Assembly: GCA_030248135.1 (NCBI GenBank)
Contig: JASANC010001387.1
Coordinates: 37,700-101,699, forward strand
Length of the DNA: 64,000 bases
Source of the DNA: Theristus sp. LFF4_11
Taxonomy: Eukaryota > Nematoda > Chromadorea > Monhysterida > Xyalidae
Direction of reading: 5' to 3'
The first letter of the stretch is position 1; the number at the start of each line of letters is the position of its first letter. Below the pieces are notes generated by a model, which worked only from the letters and a program-made list of their open reading frames with translations, made no database searches and was not told the DNA's origin. Shown one piece after another: positions 11,645 to 23,221 of the stretch. The translations under genes and the position numbers were made by a program.

Positions 11645-12232
11645 CTTGCAACAGCAGCAGCTCTTGACTGTGGCCAGTTGAGACAAAAAAAAGCCAGATG
11701 CAGATGGACTTGAGGCTGGATGATGACTTGATTGATGCGTTTGCGCTTTTGTATTGGAGACTTTTGAAAACTGGTGAACTGAAGAAGAAACTGATAATGT
11801 AGCGATGAATGAAATCGGTTCATCGTTTTGGTTTGCTTTCTGGTGTCTGGTCCATTTTCCGCATCGTCAAGTTTCACAGATGGGTTCCTGACACTTCCCC
11901 ACAGATGGGTAGATGTTGTGCGTGTGAAACCGCTGCACCCGTGCCAGTGGAATGGATTTTTGATGAAGATGCATATGCATTTCTTTCATAATGTAGCACT
12001 CCGGCTCTTGACTGTGGCCAGTTGAGACAAAAAGGCCAGATGCAGATGGACTTGAGGCTGGATGATGACTTGATTGGTGCGTTTGCGCTTTTGTATTGGA
12101 TGCTTTTTGTTGGACGGTTTTGTGATGCGAAGATGAAAGTGAAAAACGCAGAGGGAATGAACATTTTCAGCCTTTTGTCCTTCCATTATAAACCATGATC
12201 GGCACGGCATCCCCAATTATTTTTTTCTCTGA
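11645..12232. other. Upstream region of lectin copy 1 with an internal duplication
   Basis: The motif around CCAGATGCAGATGGACTTGA occurs twice (about 11,693 and 12,037). It corresponds to the segment upstream of copies 0 and 3. Between them lies an inverted match to about 1,082-1,270. No gene recognised. The Helitron follows. Confidence 0.55.
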
Positions 12233-14225
12233 CTAGCAAATTGACCCGTGCCTACGGCACGGTTAGCTGATAAATACGACTATTATTTTTGAGTTGGTTT
12301 TCCCTTTTGATTTTGCCCACGACGCGGACTCGAAATGCATTGCATTTTGATTTTGAGAGCTGCTTTAACCGACTGTTGTTGATTTACCATTGAAATGATC
12401 GCTCACTTTCAAAGCAATCCGTCGATGCTTCTACTTTTTTGAAAATCACAGCATTTTTTGTTGTTTAAGCCGTGTTTTTTGTCAAGCAACATGCTTTTGC
12501 TGATTTTATTGCTGTCGATTCAATCGTAACCTGATTTACTCACCATAACACTGATTACTGTGTGGTTTGGTATTCGCTGTTTCAGCATCAATCAAAGCGA
12601 CACATAAGAAATAACAGATATCTAACAATCAAAACTGCACTGTCATTCAAAATATGAAAAACAATCTTTTTTAATCAGCAACAAACAACTGCCATTCCCT
12701 ATTAAAGTATCAAAATTAACTCACGCATTTATTAGCTTTTCAGTGTCGCTTATTTGTCCTTTCATTCTTTGTTAATCAGCTGCATTCCACTGTCCTTCCC
12801 GTTTAAAATATCAAAAAAATCTCCTTTGATCAGCAACAATTAACAGCCGTTCCCGCTCAAAGTTTCAGAAATAAATCTTGTTTGATTAGCTTTTCAATGT
12901 CGTCAAATATCGTTCAATCGCCATTCCTGTTCAAAAAAAATGTCGTTTGATTAGCAACAATTAACTGATACCGGTTTAAGTTTTTGCTTCAGTTTAAGAT
13001 ACGGGTTTAAGAAAAGTAATCTGCTTCAGTCAGCTGTCATTTCTGAATAGGCAATACTTTTCTAAATACCCGCTTTTGACTTGGTAATGTTTTTTTCCCG
13101 CTTACCCTAACCTAAGCCAGGCCTTTTAAAGTGTAAATGTCAAAAAGGCAACATTCTGAACAACTGTTGCAAAACGCCAACTTTCGTCTTGATAAGTTGC
13201 TTCTTTTCCCGCTTACTCTAACCTAAGCCAAGCCTTTTAAAGTTTAAATGACAAAAAATGCAAAACTTTTCTGAATATTCGCTGCAAAACGGCCACTTTT
13301 GTGTGGTATGTTTACTACTCTTACCTTTAACCCTAACCTTCGCCAAGGATTTTTGATAGAATGGAAATGACAAAACAGCAACATTTTACTGGATACCCGT
13401 AGCAAAGCTCACCTAAGCCAAGCCTTTTAAAGTTTAAATGACGAAAAAATGCAAAACTTTTCTGAATATTCGCTGAAAAACGGCCACTTTTGTGTGGTAT
13501 GTTTACTTCTCTTACTTTTTACCCTAACCTTTATAGCCAAGGATTTTTGATAGAATGGAAATGACAAAACAGCAACATTTTACTGAATATCCGTAGCGTA
13601 GCAAAGCTCCCGCTTTTGTTTTGAATGTTTACTTCTTTTCCCCGCTTACCCTAACCTAAGCCAGTTCTTTTTGATCGAGTGCAATAAAAAGCAACACGTT
13701 TCTGAGTATCTATTGTCTAAAACGGTCGCTTTTGTTCTGTTATGTAGCTTTTCTATCCGAAGTGATGCATTTTCTATGATAAAAAAATGAAGGAAAAAGC
13801 AACGATGTTCTACATTTTACTGAATACCCGTAGCAAAGCTCCCGCTTTTGTTTTGAATGTTTACTTCTTTTCCCCGCTTACCCTAACCTAAGCCAGTTCT
13901 TTTTGATCGAGTGCAACAAAAAAACTCGTTTTTTGTGAAAAAACTCCATCGTCTACAATGGAGTCCTTGCAATTCTTACGATTGTCTCGCTTGTTTGTTG
14001 TCGCTCTTGAGCAAAAGGCATCATGATGACTAACGTCATGTGGAATGACGATGTGATCTTTGCATTGTCATTAGAAAATGGAGTATGAGTATTCAGCTGA
14101 TGATGACTTAAATAGCAAAATTGGTTCAAATTTGTAAATTTTAATAGCCAATCAACGTAGCGGAACGGACCTGACCTGACCTGACTTACATACAGGTTTA
14201 CATACAGTTTACATACATGACTTAC
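12233..14225 (-). mobile_element. Non-autonomous Helitron, 5' end degraded
   Basis: It is collinear with the better preserved copy at 33,521-35,399. On the minus strand its 3' end shows a CCGTGCC/GGCACGG hairpin followed shortly by CTAG and a T. The expected 5' TCTATAAT terminus is absent. That end dissolves into short ACATACA repeats and joins lectin-upstream sequence at about 14,232. Interior tandem repeats contain CCCTAACCTAAGCC. No Rep or helicase coding region. Confidence 0.8.
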
Positions 14226-14231
14226 ATACAG

Positions 14232-15258
14232 TACCGGTTTTACCTTCACGTGTGTTTTGCACCACGTGAAAGCTTTATACCGGTACTGTACATTAATGTG
14301 TTCTTGTTTCCTTTGTAGAAATGTGCTAACGTATTCAGTTCCGTTACAAACAGTTCATACATCATGAATGCAGTTAACATAACGACTCAAGTTTAAGATG
14401 GATGAATGGTTAGTGTGAATGGACAGATAAGTATCGTAGCATCAATGGGAACAAGTTGGACCAGTCAAAATGTGCATGTACCACCCTGCACGCAAACAAG
14501 GCTTGACATTTTCGTGTGAATTTTCCTGCGCAAGATATTTTAATGTGCTTTCTTTGAAGTTTGTTTACCTGTTCTTTTTCTAGCAGTATACAAAGCTGCG
14601 AAACTTTGAACTACAGTAAGAATGATGGCTTGGTCAAACACTCAGTTGTGACTAAAAGTTCCGCTCTTTTTTCGTTCTGCATTTCTGTTTCTGTTCTGTT
14701 CAAGTTTTCTGTTCTGCAAAAAAAGGGATGTTTTATACTGTTCCACGCCTTTGACCGCGTCCACGCGCATGTGGTAAGCGTGATACGCCGCCGCGGCGCC
14801 CTTGTTCACCATCATCAATTTCGTTCACGAAAATGCGCACGAAAGAGTAATGCACAGGCAAATGCACACGAAAATGTCCAGCCTTTGTTACGTGCGAAAT
14901 GGGGAATCAGTGGACAACTCACAAACATACATACGTCAAATATACAGGGTGAACAAACAACTGTCAAAAAAGTTTAGCGGAAAAAAAATTTTTGGAACAA
15001 AACAGTGAGCAACACTTTACATTGAAGTTTGCGGCAATTTAACAGTTTTTCAGTGCAAGTGCAAGTGCATTTTCCATCGTAAAGTGTCGCTTTACATACC
15101 GTGGTGATTCTTAACCAGCTGATAACTTTTTTGACGTTTCTTCATTTACCCCGTACATATAACTCCTTTTCTGTTTTTTTGGCATTTGAAGTTGTACAAG
15201 CATTTGTTTCAAAAAAATCGGTTTTTTTAAAACTTCAATTGCCAAAATTGTCTTCAGT
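14232..15258. other. Lectin-upstream remnant and unassigned sequence
   Basis: About 14,232-14,400 continues the upstream segment seen at 2,805-2,950. The rest (about 14,400-15,258) shows no recognisable gene. Short open frames are not conserved with anything else in the window. Confidence 0.4.
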
Positions 15259-16523
15259 ACCGTAAAGTCTTGCATATAAGGTCTCCTTACACTAGTCGAA
15301 CTCAATAAAATGTGGAATCAGCTGATTGGTCGGCCGAAAGGAGGCTGCTCACACTCCGCACCCTTCTTTTTTCGTGGATCTGGATTCTATTGAAACGTGT
15401 TTCTTTTGAAAGAGTGTGAATTTCCAGCACCCTTTTAATGCTAAAAATAAACTCAAAGGGTTGGAGAACTGCGAAATTCAGATTTTATTTTATTCAACAG
15501 CTCAAAATGCATTTTTTATTGACGACGACTGATTGGTCGGCCGAAAGGAGGCTGCTCACACTGCGCACCCCTTTTTTTCGTGGATCTGGATTCTATTGAA
15601 ACGTGTTTCTTTTGAAAGAGTGTGAATTTCCAGCACCCTTTTATGCTAAAAATAAACTCAAAGGGTTGGAGAACTGCGAAATTCAGATTTTATTTTATTC
15701 AACAGCTCAAAATGCATTTTTTATTGACGACGACGACGACGACGTCGTCGTTTATTTTTTGCGTGTGAACTGAAAGACAAAAGCCTGAAACGAGTGCTCA
15801 GTGTAGCCAGCTGAAGGGGGTTTCATTCCGAGCTGACCGATCGACATGCATCCGCAATTAAAAAAATGCGTTCCGACTTCGCGGACGACGACGACACGAC
15901 GACGACTTTGCTTTCATTTTCACCGTTTTCACGTTGTTTTTGGTAAGCTGCTGTGTTCATTTACTTGATGCACGCAGCAAACCATGCACAGCGCACTCCT
16001 TTCAGGCTTTTGTCTTTCAGTTCACACGCAACAATTAAGCGACGACGTCGTCGTCGTCATCAAACAAAAAAAACATTTGAGCTGTTGATTTAAAAAAAAT
16101 CTGAATTTTGCAGTCTCTAACATTTTCAGTTTATTTTTACCGTGAAAAGAGTGCTGGAAATTCACACTCATTCAAAAGAAACACATTTCAATAGAATCCA
16201 GATCCACGAATAAAGAAGGGTGCGGAGTGTGAGCAGCCTCCCCTCGGCCGACCAATCAGCTGATTCCACATTTTATTGAGTTCGACTGTATATAAATTTG
16301 AAAATCAAAAATTTCTGAAAAAAATAGAATTTCGTGTGACAGCCTTATAAGTGGGAGGAGGTTTTATGAAGCGAACATCAGGAATTCCGGGCCTTATAAA
16401 CAGGTTAGGATTTTGACCAAGTCAAAATTTTGAATTTTTTGGTTTCCCGCCGAGTGACACTCCGCCCACTTTTGGGTGGGGGTCTTATAAGTGGGAGGAA
16501 CCTTATATGTAAGACTTTACGGT
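15259..16523. mobile_element. TIR element with ACCGTAAAGTCTTGC ends (outer element)
   Basis: It starts ACCGTAAAGTCTTGCATATA and ends with the inverse, flanked by TA on both sides. The same ends recur in intron 2 of lectin copies 2 and 3. Another complete TIR element has inserted inside it (15,294-16,287). No transposase ORF. Confidence 0.8.
15294..16287. mobile_element. TIR element with AGTCGAACTCAATAAAAT ends (nested inner element)
   Basis: Its long inverted repeats include ATCAGCTGATT and extend inward past GTGTGAATTTCCAGCAC to a GACGAC/GTCGTC palindrome. The left arm contains a duplicated unit of about 207 bp (15,322 and 15,529). End similarity links it to the 149-bp MITE at 51,960. Non-coding. 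Confidence 0.8.
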
Positions 16524-17117
16524 ATATAAAGTTAAGTCGTCGCAGGAGAAATCGAATGTGAAACGTTTTGAAACGTCTGCACGTACACGGATAGTTAAGC
16601 AAGGTTACGTTATTCAAGTTATCAAACACTTGCAAACGTCGAGTGGTGCCGCGGTTCGCGTTTTTTAGTGTCGTGGGCGGTTCAAAAAGTCAAAAATAGT
16701 ACGGTTTTTGTTCGGTTCAAAAAGTCAAGTTGTTTTTTTTTCAAAAATCAAAAAAAAAATCTGGCGCGTTCTTGGTTTGGTCCAACAGTCAAAACAAGTG
16801 TCGATATGCTTTCGATACGGTTTATCCTCATTTTCCTGACGGTATGTTTTGGTAACCGTCCTTTTCGGTTACCGCGAATGCACCACTCAACGTATCAGGA
16901 CACGTTGTTGTCTCACTCGAGTCTCCTGAGACACCCGGAATCACACCAACGCTATAATCAGACATATTGCCGCCACATTTGTCACAGAGATTCTCGCGAA
17001 CCATCACCATGTTGTATTTGTGTTCAAAGTCCTTGTTTCGTTTCTGTGCGCGTCGAAGTCCAGCTACCAGGCGTTTCAACTTCACGACCCATGAAACAGA
17101 AATATTGTGGATTTATT
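16524..17117. other. Unassigned sequence
   Basis: Open frames on both strands (up to 155 residues) lack recognisable domains, and I cannot support a gene here. Confidence 0.3.
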
Positions 17118-17324
17118 CAAACGTGTCCGGACTAAAATGACGTCATTTGCTTTAAAAACGCCCGTTTGTCAAAGTACAGGCACTAGAATGTCAGTTTCGT
17201 GTGACTGATTCGACATTCACCATTTGTTTACGGGAAGAAATCGGCTAAACGGAAAGTCTGGTTTGCTGTGAACGGTAAGCGCATGTTTGGCAGGCACATG
17301 ACGTCATTTCAGTGGGACACGTTT
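17118..17324. mobile_element. CAAACGTGTCC MITE, copy 1 of 3
   Basis: About 207 bp with imperfect inverted ends built on CAAACGTGTCC and ATGACGTCAT. The other copies are at 36,379-36,584 and 38,103-38,313. Non-coding. Confidence 0.75.
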
Positions 17325-17684
17325 AAAAAAAATAGTCCATACAAAATATCAAGTCTAAAATCTACACACAATACAAGGCTGAAAATTGCCTGATTGGCTG
17401 GGTGGACCACCCGATGCGTGCCATCTATGCAGTTATAGGCAGACTCCGCCTCTACAGCGATGCCGGAAAATGTTCCAGGAAACGCTCGCACTGAATACCG
17501 TTTTCAATAAAATCCGTTTCACGAAAAAAAACAAATACGCAATGCAACTTTGGCACTTGATTACAACGTTAACAAACATTTCATTTGTTTCATAACGCTT
17601 CATTTCAAAGCGGTTTCATTGCACACTTGTTTGTACATTGATTTTGAAACAATTGAAAAACCTTTGCGCTTACAAAAGATCAAG

Positions 17685-18094
17685 CCCCCATTCACGGCCA
17701 ACGACAACAGAAGCGGAGAACCCACTGCGATGGCGACATACAACCACGGTTCCCAAATGCTCTCTCCAGCGGTGGTTGCTCTGGAGCAAAACTTTTCAGT
17801 TGAAGTGTTTGTTTCAATAAGATGAATAAAGTGCTAGCAGAGTTTTTTTTTTAATTGAAAGATCATTTGGTGCAGCGGCTCTTTCCAACGGCAAACCATC
17901 ATTGGTGTGCCAGGAAAATCACCACTATTTTGCGTCATACGTGGCTTTTTCGTCCACAGTGTTGCGCAGTGCCCATTGTAATAAGTGAAGTGCGAAAACT
18001 TGAAGCCAATAGCTTACGGTAACTGCGGTGTTCTGTCTCGACACGATCTTGCACCAAGACCGTACACTCCGTATCGGCTCGGTGTTTTCGCATT
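17685..18094. repeat. 3' flank of lectin copy 2
   Basis: It is a direct match of 3,478-4,341, minus the M1 MITE. A diverged inverted version lies at about 27,430-27,620 behind copy 3. It is probably 3' UTR and downstream sequence carried with the duplication unit. Confidence 0.6.
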
Positions 18095-21000
18095 TCACTC
18101 ACTGCCTCTTTGAGTGCTCACAAACTTTGTGACATTCGTTGTCCTCTCCGTTGTGTTTGGCTCGAGGGCAGACGACGACGTGGGCACGATAGGAGGCTCG
18201 GTGGGGGGCGGAGTCGGCTGCTCGGTGCTAGGAGGGGGTGGGGTTGTGGTTGTGGGCGGTTCTGGAAATAATATTGGGTCTGTGCATATTTTTCACAATG
18301 AGTTTCGATTTCGTCTCAAAACTTTTGCTGCTAGAAACAATGTTTTGAACATGCCTGGTGCATTTGGCCGACTTTGAATTTTTTTGCAATCAATTACAAA
18401 TTGATTATGGTAAGAGTTTAGGTGCATAATGTTAGGAAAATGAAAATATGCAATTCAGTTCTGTAGTTCTGTCACCGCAGTTAATGATGCAGTTTTACTG
18501 CACCGCAAACAACGTGTTGATCAAAAAAGGTTGAGTGAGGCTGACTTTTATGAACACATACAGTTCTGACACATACACATACAGTACAAGGTGCCTCAAA
18601 AAAACTACTTCATCGGGCAAAAAACGTCTCGTTCTCAAGTTTGGTCAATATTTAGCTCTGAAGTTTGGAATACGGTTTAAGAAATGTTTGCGATTGATTG
18701 TGTTAAAATTTTATTTGAAAACATCAAAAATTGGATGCAAAACTTTTAAATAAAGGCTCGAAAATCGAGTTAAATTTATACTTGTTTCTTGGCCTAAAGC
18801 TCAACAGAGGTCTTGAAAAGGAAAGCGAAACCATGTTTTCTACAATTCCTTCAGCAAAAGATAATTTGTGATGGTTCTTCATTTGTTCAATGTTTAACTT
18901 GGCCGCAATTGTTCGAAGCGTTGAAGAACTCTGGTTTGACTCTTGCTCAATTTGGTTTTTAGATCAACTGATGACTTTCTCAATTAAGCAAAACTTTTAA
19001 AATTCGATCTAGATAAAACCATTATTTGTCACCCTCGTGGCCTGGGTGGAAGTGTGTTAGACTCTTGCCTGTGCATTCGGGGGATCAAGCCCCGCCGAGG
19101 GATGTAATGGGCACTTAATGGCAGAGAAAACACTTCTCGACGGCTCTATACGCTTTTCTCGGTCTGCCCTGGCTAAACACATCGTCTAAAATCAGTTCGT
19201 TTTTTATTCCAATTGTGACACTTTCATCCAATTTGAAAAGCCGCACAAAAACTGTTCAAACGAAGTTTTCAGCTTAACACAATCAATCGCAAACCATTTC
19301 TTCATCTGCGTTTCAACTTTCAAAGCTAAATAATGAACAAAACTCGGGAATCAGCCGTTTTCGCCACTGTAGCTTTTTTAGGCATCCTTTGTGGATTACC
19401 AAGGGTAATCTGGCAAAGAAAAGGCTGCGGACTCGAACAAAGTGTCGTGGCTTCATCTGGTCGAAAACGAGTATATTCTGGTTCCACTTCCACTTTTGGA
19501 CAGTAGCCGTCTTTGTTTTTCTCACCATCGATCCACAAAGAAAGTGAAGAGTAATCGTAACTGGTCTGAAATTTGCAAATGTCAGGGGTCTGTCAGATGG
19601 TCGTGCGTTTTCTCGAACCATTCTCGTGAGACCATGTAGCAGTGTGGCACAACGTCACATGGACACAATTCTACAGTGGCGGCCAAAAGTGTTGGAACGC
19701 TGCGCGCGCGTGTGCTGTGTATTGCACGCGTGTTGCATCAGCCGTACAAACGCTATTACCGTATTACCCCCATTAAACCCCCCCACCAATAAACCCCCAC
19801 CCCCACGACAAGTTTCCGAATACCCCCCCCCCACAAATAATCCCCCATGGGGGATTATTGGAAACCTGTTTGAAACACATACCCAGCGAATTCAGTGGCT
19901 GGTTGCAGTGAAAATGATGAAATTGTGCTATTATCTTTCATTTTGGTCCCGGTTCTCTATGCCTTTGCACACAGGGATAGGAAAAACGTTTCAAGAATCC
20001 GCGGGAATTCAAAATTGGGTTACGGTAGCTGACAAAAGACGTCGGATGACGTCATGCGTCTGGTTTGGTGTCCGGCTTTTCCCCAACGCGTGAAACTTTT
20101 GTGCACGCGGTCTTCCTGTAACGATAATACCAAAGGCCCCAAATGGATGGTTAATGGTAATTTCATTACAAAAGTCTGTTATAAAAGGAAATTTCTATGT
20201 AGAGTAGAAGTTTCTGCGACTTTCTTGCCTGACATGCAAGGTATTTTTGCTATTTTTCAATAAACCCCCACCCCTAGAATTTGTTTATTAATAAACCCCT
20301 ACCAATAATCCCCCCCCCCCACCAATAAACCACCCCAAAAGTCGCTGACGTATTATTCCCCATGGGGGTTTATTGGAGGTAATGCGGTACGAGAATTTAT
20401 GGGCAACGTTATGTTCACGGGACACTTTTCGACCCAACGTTGCCCATAAATTCTTATAATAGCGTTTGTACGGGTGATGCAACACGCGCGCAATGCACAG
20501 CACACACGCGCGCAGCGTTCCAACACTTTTGGCCGCCACTGTACATACACGTGCTGCACCCACGCTACAAGGTGGCGCAGAAGTAGTGGCCAACACTTCT
20601 GCGCCACCCTGTATCTTCGTTATCACAGGCGCCACCCTGTATCTTCGTTATCACAGAGCAGGCGCGTCAAACAAAAATGTACGAACTGGTGCGTGCCGTG
20701 CTTGTCCTTCCAATCGTTTTTATTAAACAGGAAAATGTATGAACAGCATGTGGCACGTATCGGGGCACCATTTCGTACTTTTTTGTTATTATTAATACCT
20801 GTTTTTGTTCGTTTTTATTTTTTTATTTTTTTATCATTTTTTATACTTTTGTTGCAAAGTCTTGCGTATAAGGTCTCTTAATACAATGAATTTGAAAATC
20901 AACAATTTCCGAAAAAGTGGAATTTTGTGTGACAACCTTGTAAGTGGGAGGAGGTCTTGTAAAGCTAAGATTAGAAATTCCGAGTTTTATAAACGGAGTG

Positions 21001-22441
21001 GGATTTCGACCAAGTTATAATTTTGAATTTTTTGGTTTCCCACCGTGTGACACTCCGCCCACTTTTGCGCGTAATGCATCATTATTAAAACAGCTGCATC
21101 TGCAGTTCCGGTGCTCCTCCTCCATAACACAGGAAAGAAAAAAATGCAAAAACTAAATTGATCATTTTCACCTTATCAAAAAGGCTTGGCTTAGGATTAG
21201 GATTAGGTTTAGGATTAGGAACCTACAACGACTCATTGCAAGCAACCGCTGATCAGAAATCAAAAAAATCACTTTTAAGTATGTATACAAATCCTTTTGC
21301 GCGGGGTCTTATAAGTGGGAGGAACCTTGTATGCAAGACTTTACGGTGATGCGTTTTTCGCGATTGTCACACCCTGTTCTATTTCACTGTTTAGTTGCCA
21401 GTTATTTCCAGAGCACCCATAGCCCTCACAAAAAAACATTGCGACGAATTCCGAAAAGCTGCAACAGTGTCAAACAGTTTCTCATCAGTGCGCAGGCTAA
21501 CCGTTAGATTCACAGCAATCTCCGCTGCGAGTGTCTTGCCGTTGTCCACCATGACGTTCTCCGCCTCCTTTCGTGCAAACAGACGACCTTCGCCAACGTT
21601 TCCGTGGAGATGTTTTTTGCAATGGCCTTTCGCTTCTTCCCATCCCGCTAGAAGGCCAATCTTGTAGAAGCAGACGGTTTTGCCCGAAGGAACCTGAATG
21701 AAACAAAACACGCCTCGATTGGAATTGTGTTTGCTGAGAAGTGAAGTGCGAGCAGTTTCTTCATCTGGCACGTCATGTCACGGAATTTCACGTCATGACA
21801 CGAGGTGAAGTGACGAGGTCAATAGCACACATACAACTCTATTTAAGCAAAGTATACTTTCCTCGACTGTTTAATTATTTTATTTAAGCAAAGTATGTAA
21901 GAAGGTGCCTCGCCTCTTTATGAAGATAAATCGTTTTGATGTTATTCCCCTCATCAGACGCCACCGCGCTTTGGCAGATGTCGGTGTCTGTTTTAAACAA
22001 TCATGGTTGTTAAAAGCTAGAATAAAATTCATTTCATGCACTTCATTTCGCAAGACACGCACACCTACTCCAATGAAATCGTAAAAAAGCATAATATGGA
22101 CGAACAGACGCTTTACGCCAGAAAACTATGCCGCGCCAGTGGGCGAGATCACTGGTGCCCCAGGATTTCCGAAACAGGTGGGGGGCGTGTTTCAAATATA
22201 ATTTAAAAAATAATGCATCAGCTGCAGAGCACCCCCAGCGTTCGAGCGAGCCCTTCTTCTGGAGGTGGTCATGGAAAAGTACACCGCTCACGTGCAGCCT
22301 GGGGTACCACACCAATTGCGCAGTGCAGCCGCCATAAACAGTAACAACCAATATGAAGAAAGGGGGGTAACACGATTTACCTGTAGCTCCACAACACGTC
22401 TGCAGCAGCAAGCCAATGAGCATCACCCAAATCGACCACAT
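18095..22441 (-). CDS. Secreted C-type-lectin-like protein, copy 2 (intact)
   Basis: Four exons: 22381-22441, 21502-21764, 19400-19565 and 18095-18261. They total 657 nt, giving 218 residues plus TGA, with GT-AG borders and consistent phases (1, 0, 1). Residues 1-20 are a signal peptide. The CTLD spans exons 2 and 3: CFYK, WEEA, GHC, RLFA, then LWIDGEKNK and PFLCQ with the closing cysteine. The tail of about 55 residues is rich in Pro/Thr with Asn-glycosylation sequons and ends without a membrane segment, so the product should be secreted. CTLDs bind sugars or proteins. No EPN or QPD calcium-site motif is visible, so sugar binding is not assured. Intron 2 is packed with MITEs. It faces copy 3 head to head. 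The family assignment is firm; the ligand is unknown. Confidence 0.82.
18262..19399 (-). other. Intron 3 of lectin copy 2
   Basis: It carries a tRNA-derived SINE at about 19,028-19,193 (A box at GTGGCCTGGGTGGAAGTG). The flanking sequence is mirrored in intron 3 of copy 3 (26,001-27,153). No gene in it. Confidence 0.6.
19758..20398. mobile_element. C/G-run MITE, copy M3
   Basis: Same ends as M1 (right end GTAATGCGGT). It is longer than the other copies because a 197-bp element is inserted at 19,931-20,127. The counterpart in copy 3 (25,216-25,645) lacks that insert. Confidence 0.85.
19931..20127. mobile_element. 197-bp insertion inside MITE M3
   Basis: The ends are TTATC and GATAA with TA on both sides. 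The empty site is seen in the copy 3 counterpart near 25,477. It contains GACGTC and no coding sequence. Confidence 0.75.
20560..20660. repeat. Short minisatellite TACAGGGTGGCGCCTGTG
   Basis: A unit of about 30 bp (CAGGGTGGCGCCTGTGATAA plus CGAAGATA) is repeated beside an inverted CTTCTGCGCCACC. The mirrored array in copy 3 (24,925-25,035) has one more unit. Confidence 0.7.
20855..21347. mobile_element. TIR element with ACCGTAAAGTCTTGC ends, lectin copy 2, with a 223-bp insert
   Basis: It has the same ends as 15,259-16,523. Compared with the 264-bp counterpart in copy 3 (24,461-24,724), it carries an insertion at 21,072-21,294 flanked by a perfect 9-bp duplication TTTTGCGCG. Confidence 0.8.
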
Positions 22442-23221
22442 CTTGAAACAGCAGCAGCTCTTGACTGTGGCCAGTTGAGACAAAAAGGCCATACAGTACC
22501 GGAATAAAGCTTTCACGTGGTGCAAAACACTCATGAAGGTAAAACCGGTTAAAGACAGACATGTATCGTGAAAAATAAGCGTCACTCTTTTATAAGAAAA
22601 ACACCGTGAAACATGAGATTTCAAATATGAGACAACTTAAAAATTAGCCCGAAACATTTAGAAGAACATGGTTAAGTTTTCAAAAAATTTAAAACGGTCA
22701 CAAACACGTAACAGTACAGTACCTAAAGCTTCATTACTAAAGCGCACGTGCACGGGCATCGGCATGCTCATGCTCATGATCCACTAGCGCGCGTGCACAC
22801 GCACCGGCCCCAACAAGAACTTGTTCAAAACGCAGTTGTTCTGACATCTTCCATCTTGAAAAGGCTTGGCTTAGGTTAGGATTAGGTCAGGATAATGTTT
22901 AGCTCAAAATTAGACTTTATGATTAAGATAGGTTTTGGTTTAGGCTAGTTTAGGCAACGTCTGCCAACATCAGTGGTTTGATTTAGTACGACAAACCAAC
23001 CTAACAGTAACTGACCGTGCTGACTAAAACCCCCAAACGGATGAAAGTGTTCATTCCCTCTGCGGTTTTCACTTTCATCTTCGCATCACAAAACTGTCCA
23101 ACAAGAAGTCTCCAATACAAAACCGCAACAGCATCAATCAAATCATCATCCAGCAACAAGTGCATCTGCATCTGGCCATTTTATAACACTGGCTACAGTC
23201 AACATCTGCTGCTGTTTCAAG
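22442..23221. promoter_or_regulatory. Shared spacer between head-to-head lectin copies 2 and 3
   Basis: About 780 bp separate the two divergent start codons. The part at 22,490-23,165 matches the upstream region of copy 0, so it belongs to copy 3. Copy 2 joins it at the inversion junction near 22,490 and has lost its own proximal upstream segment. It contains CACGTG near 22,516 and TTTATAAC near 23,178, about 44 bp from the copy 3 start. Promoter function is inferred from position only. Confidence 0.4.

Larger units (their letters stand above)
19674..20541. mobile_element. Tc1/mariner-like MITE with nested insertions, lectin copy 2
   Basis: The ends CAGTGGCGGCCAAAAG and its inverse are flanked by TA. 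The arms of about 85 bp are rich in GCGCG. A C/G-run MITE (19,758-20,398) sits inside, and that contains a further 197-bp insertion. The mirrored copy in intron 2 of copy 3 is 25,063-25,722. Confidence 0.8.

Noticed and set aside
13100..13900. Telomeric repeat from CCCTAACC motifs
   Set aside because: The motif is interspersed in units of about 100-240 bp inside a Helitron, not a tandem telomere array; the same is seen at 34,100-35,000.
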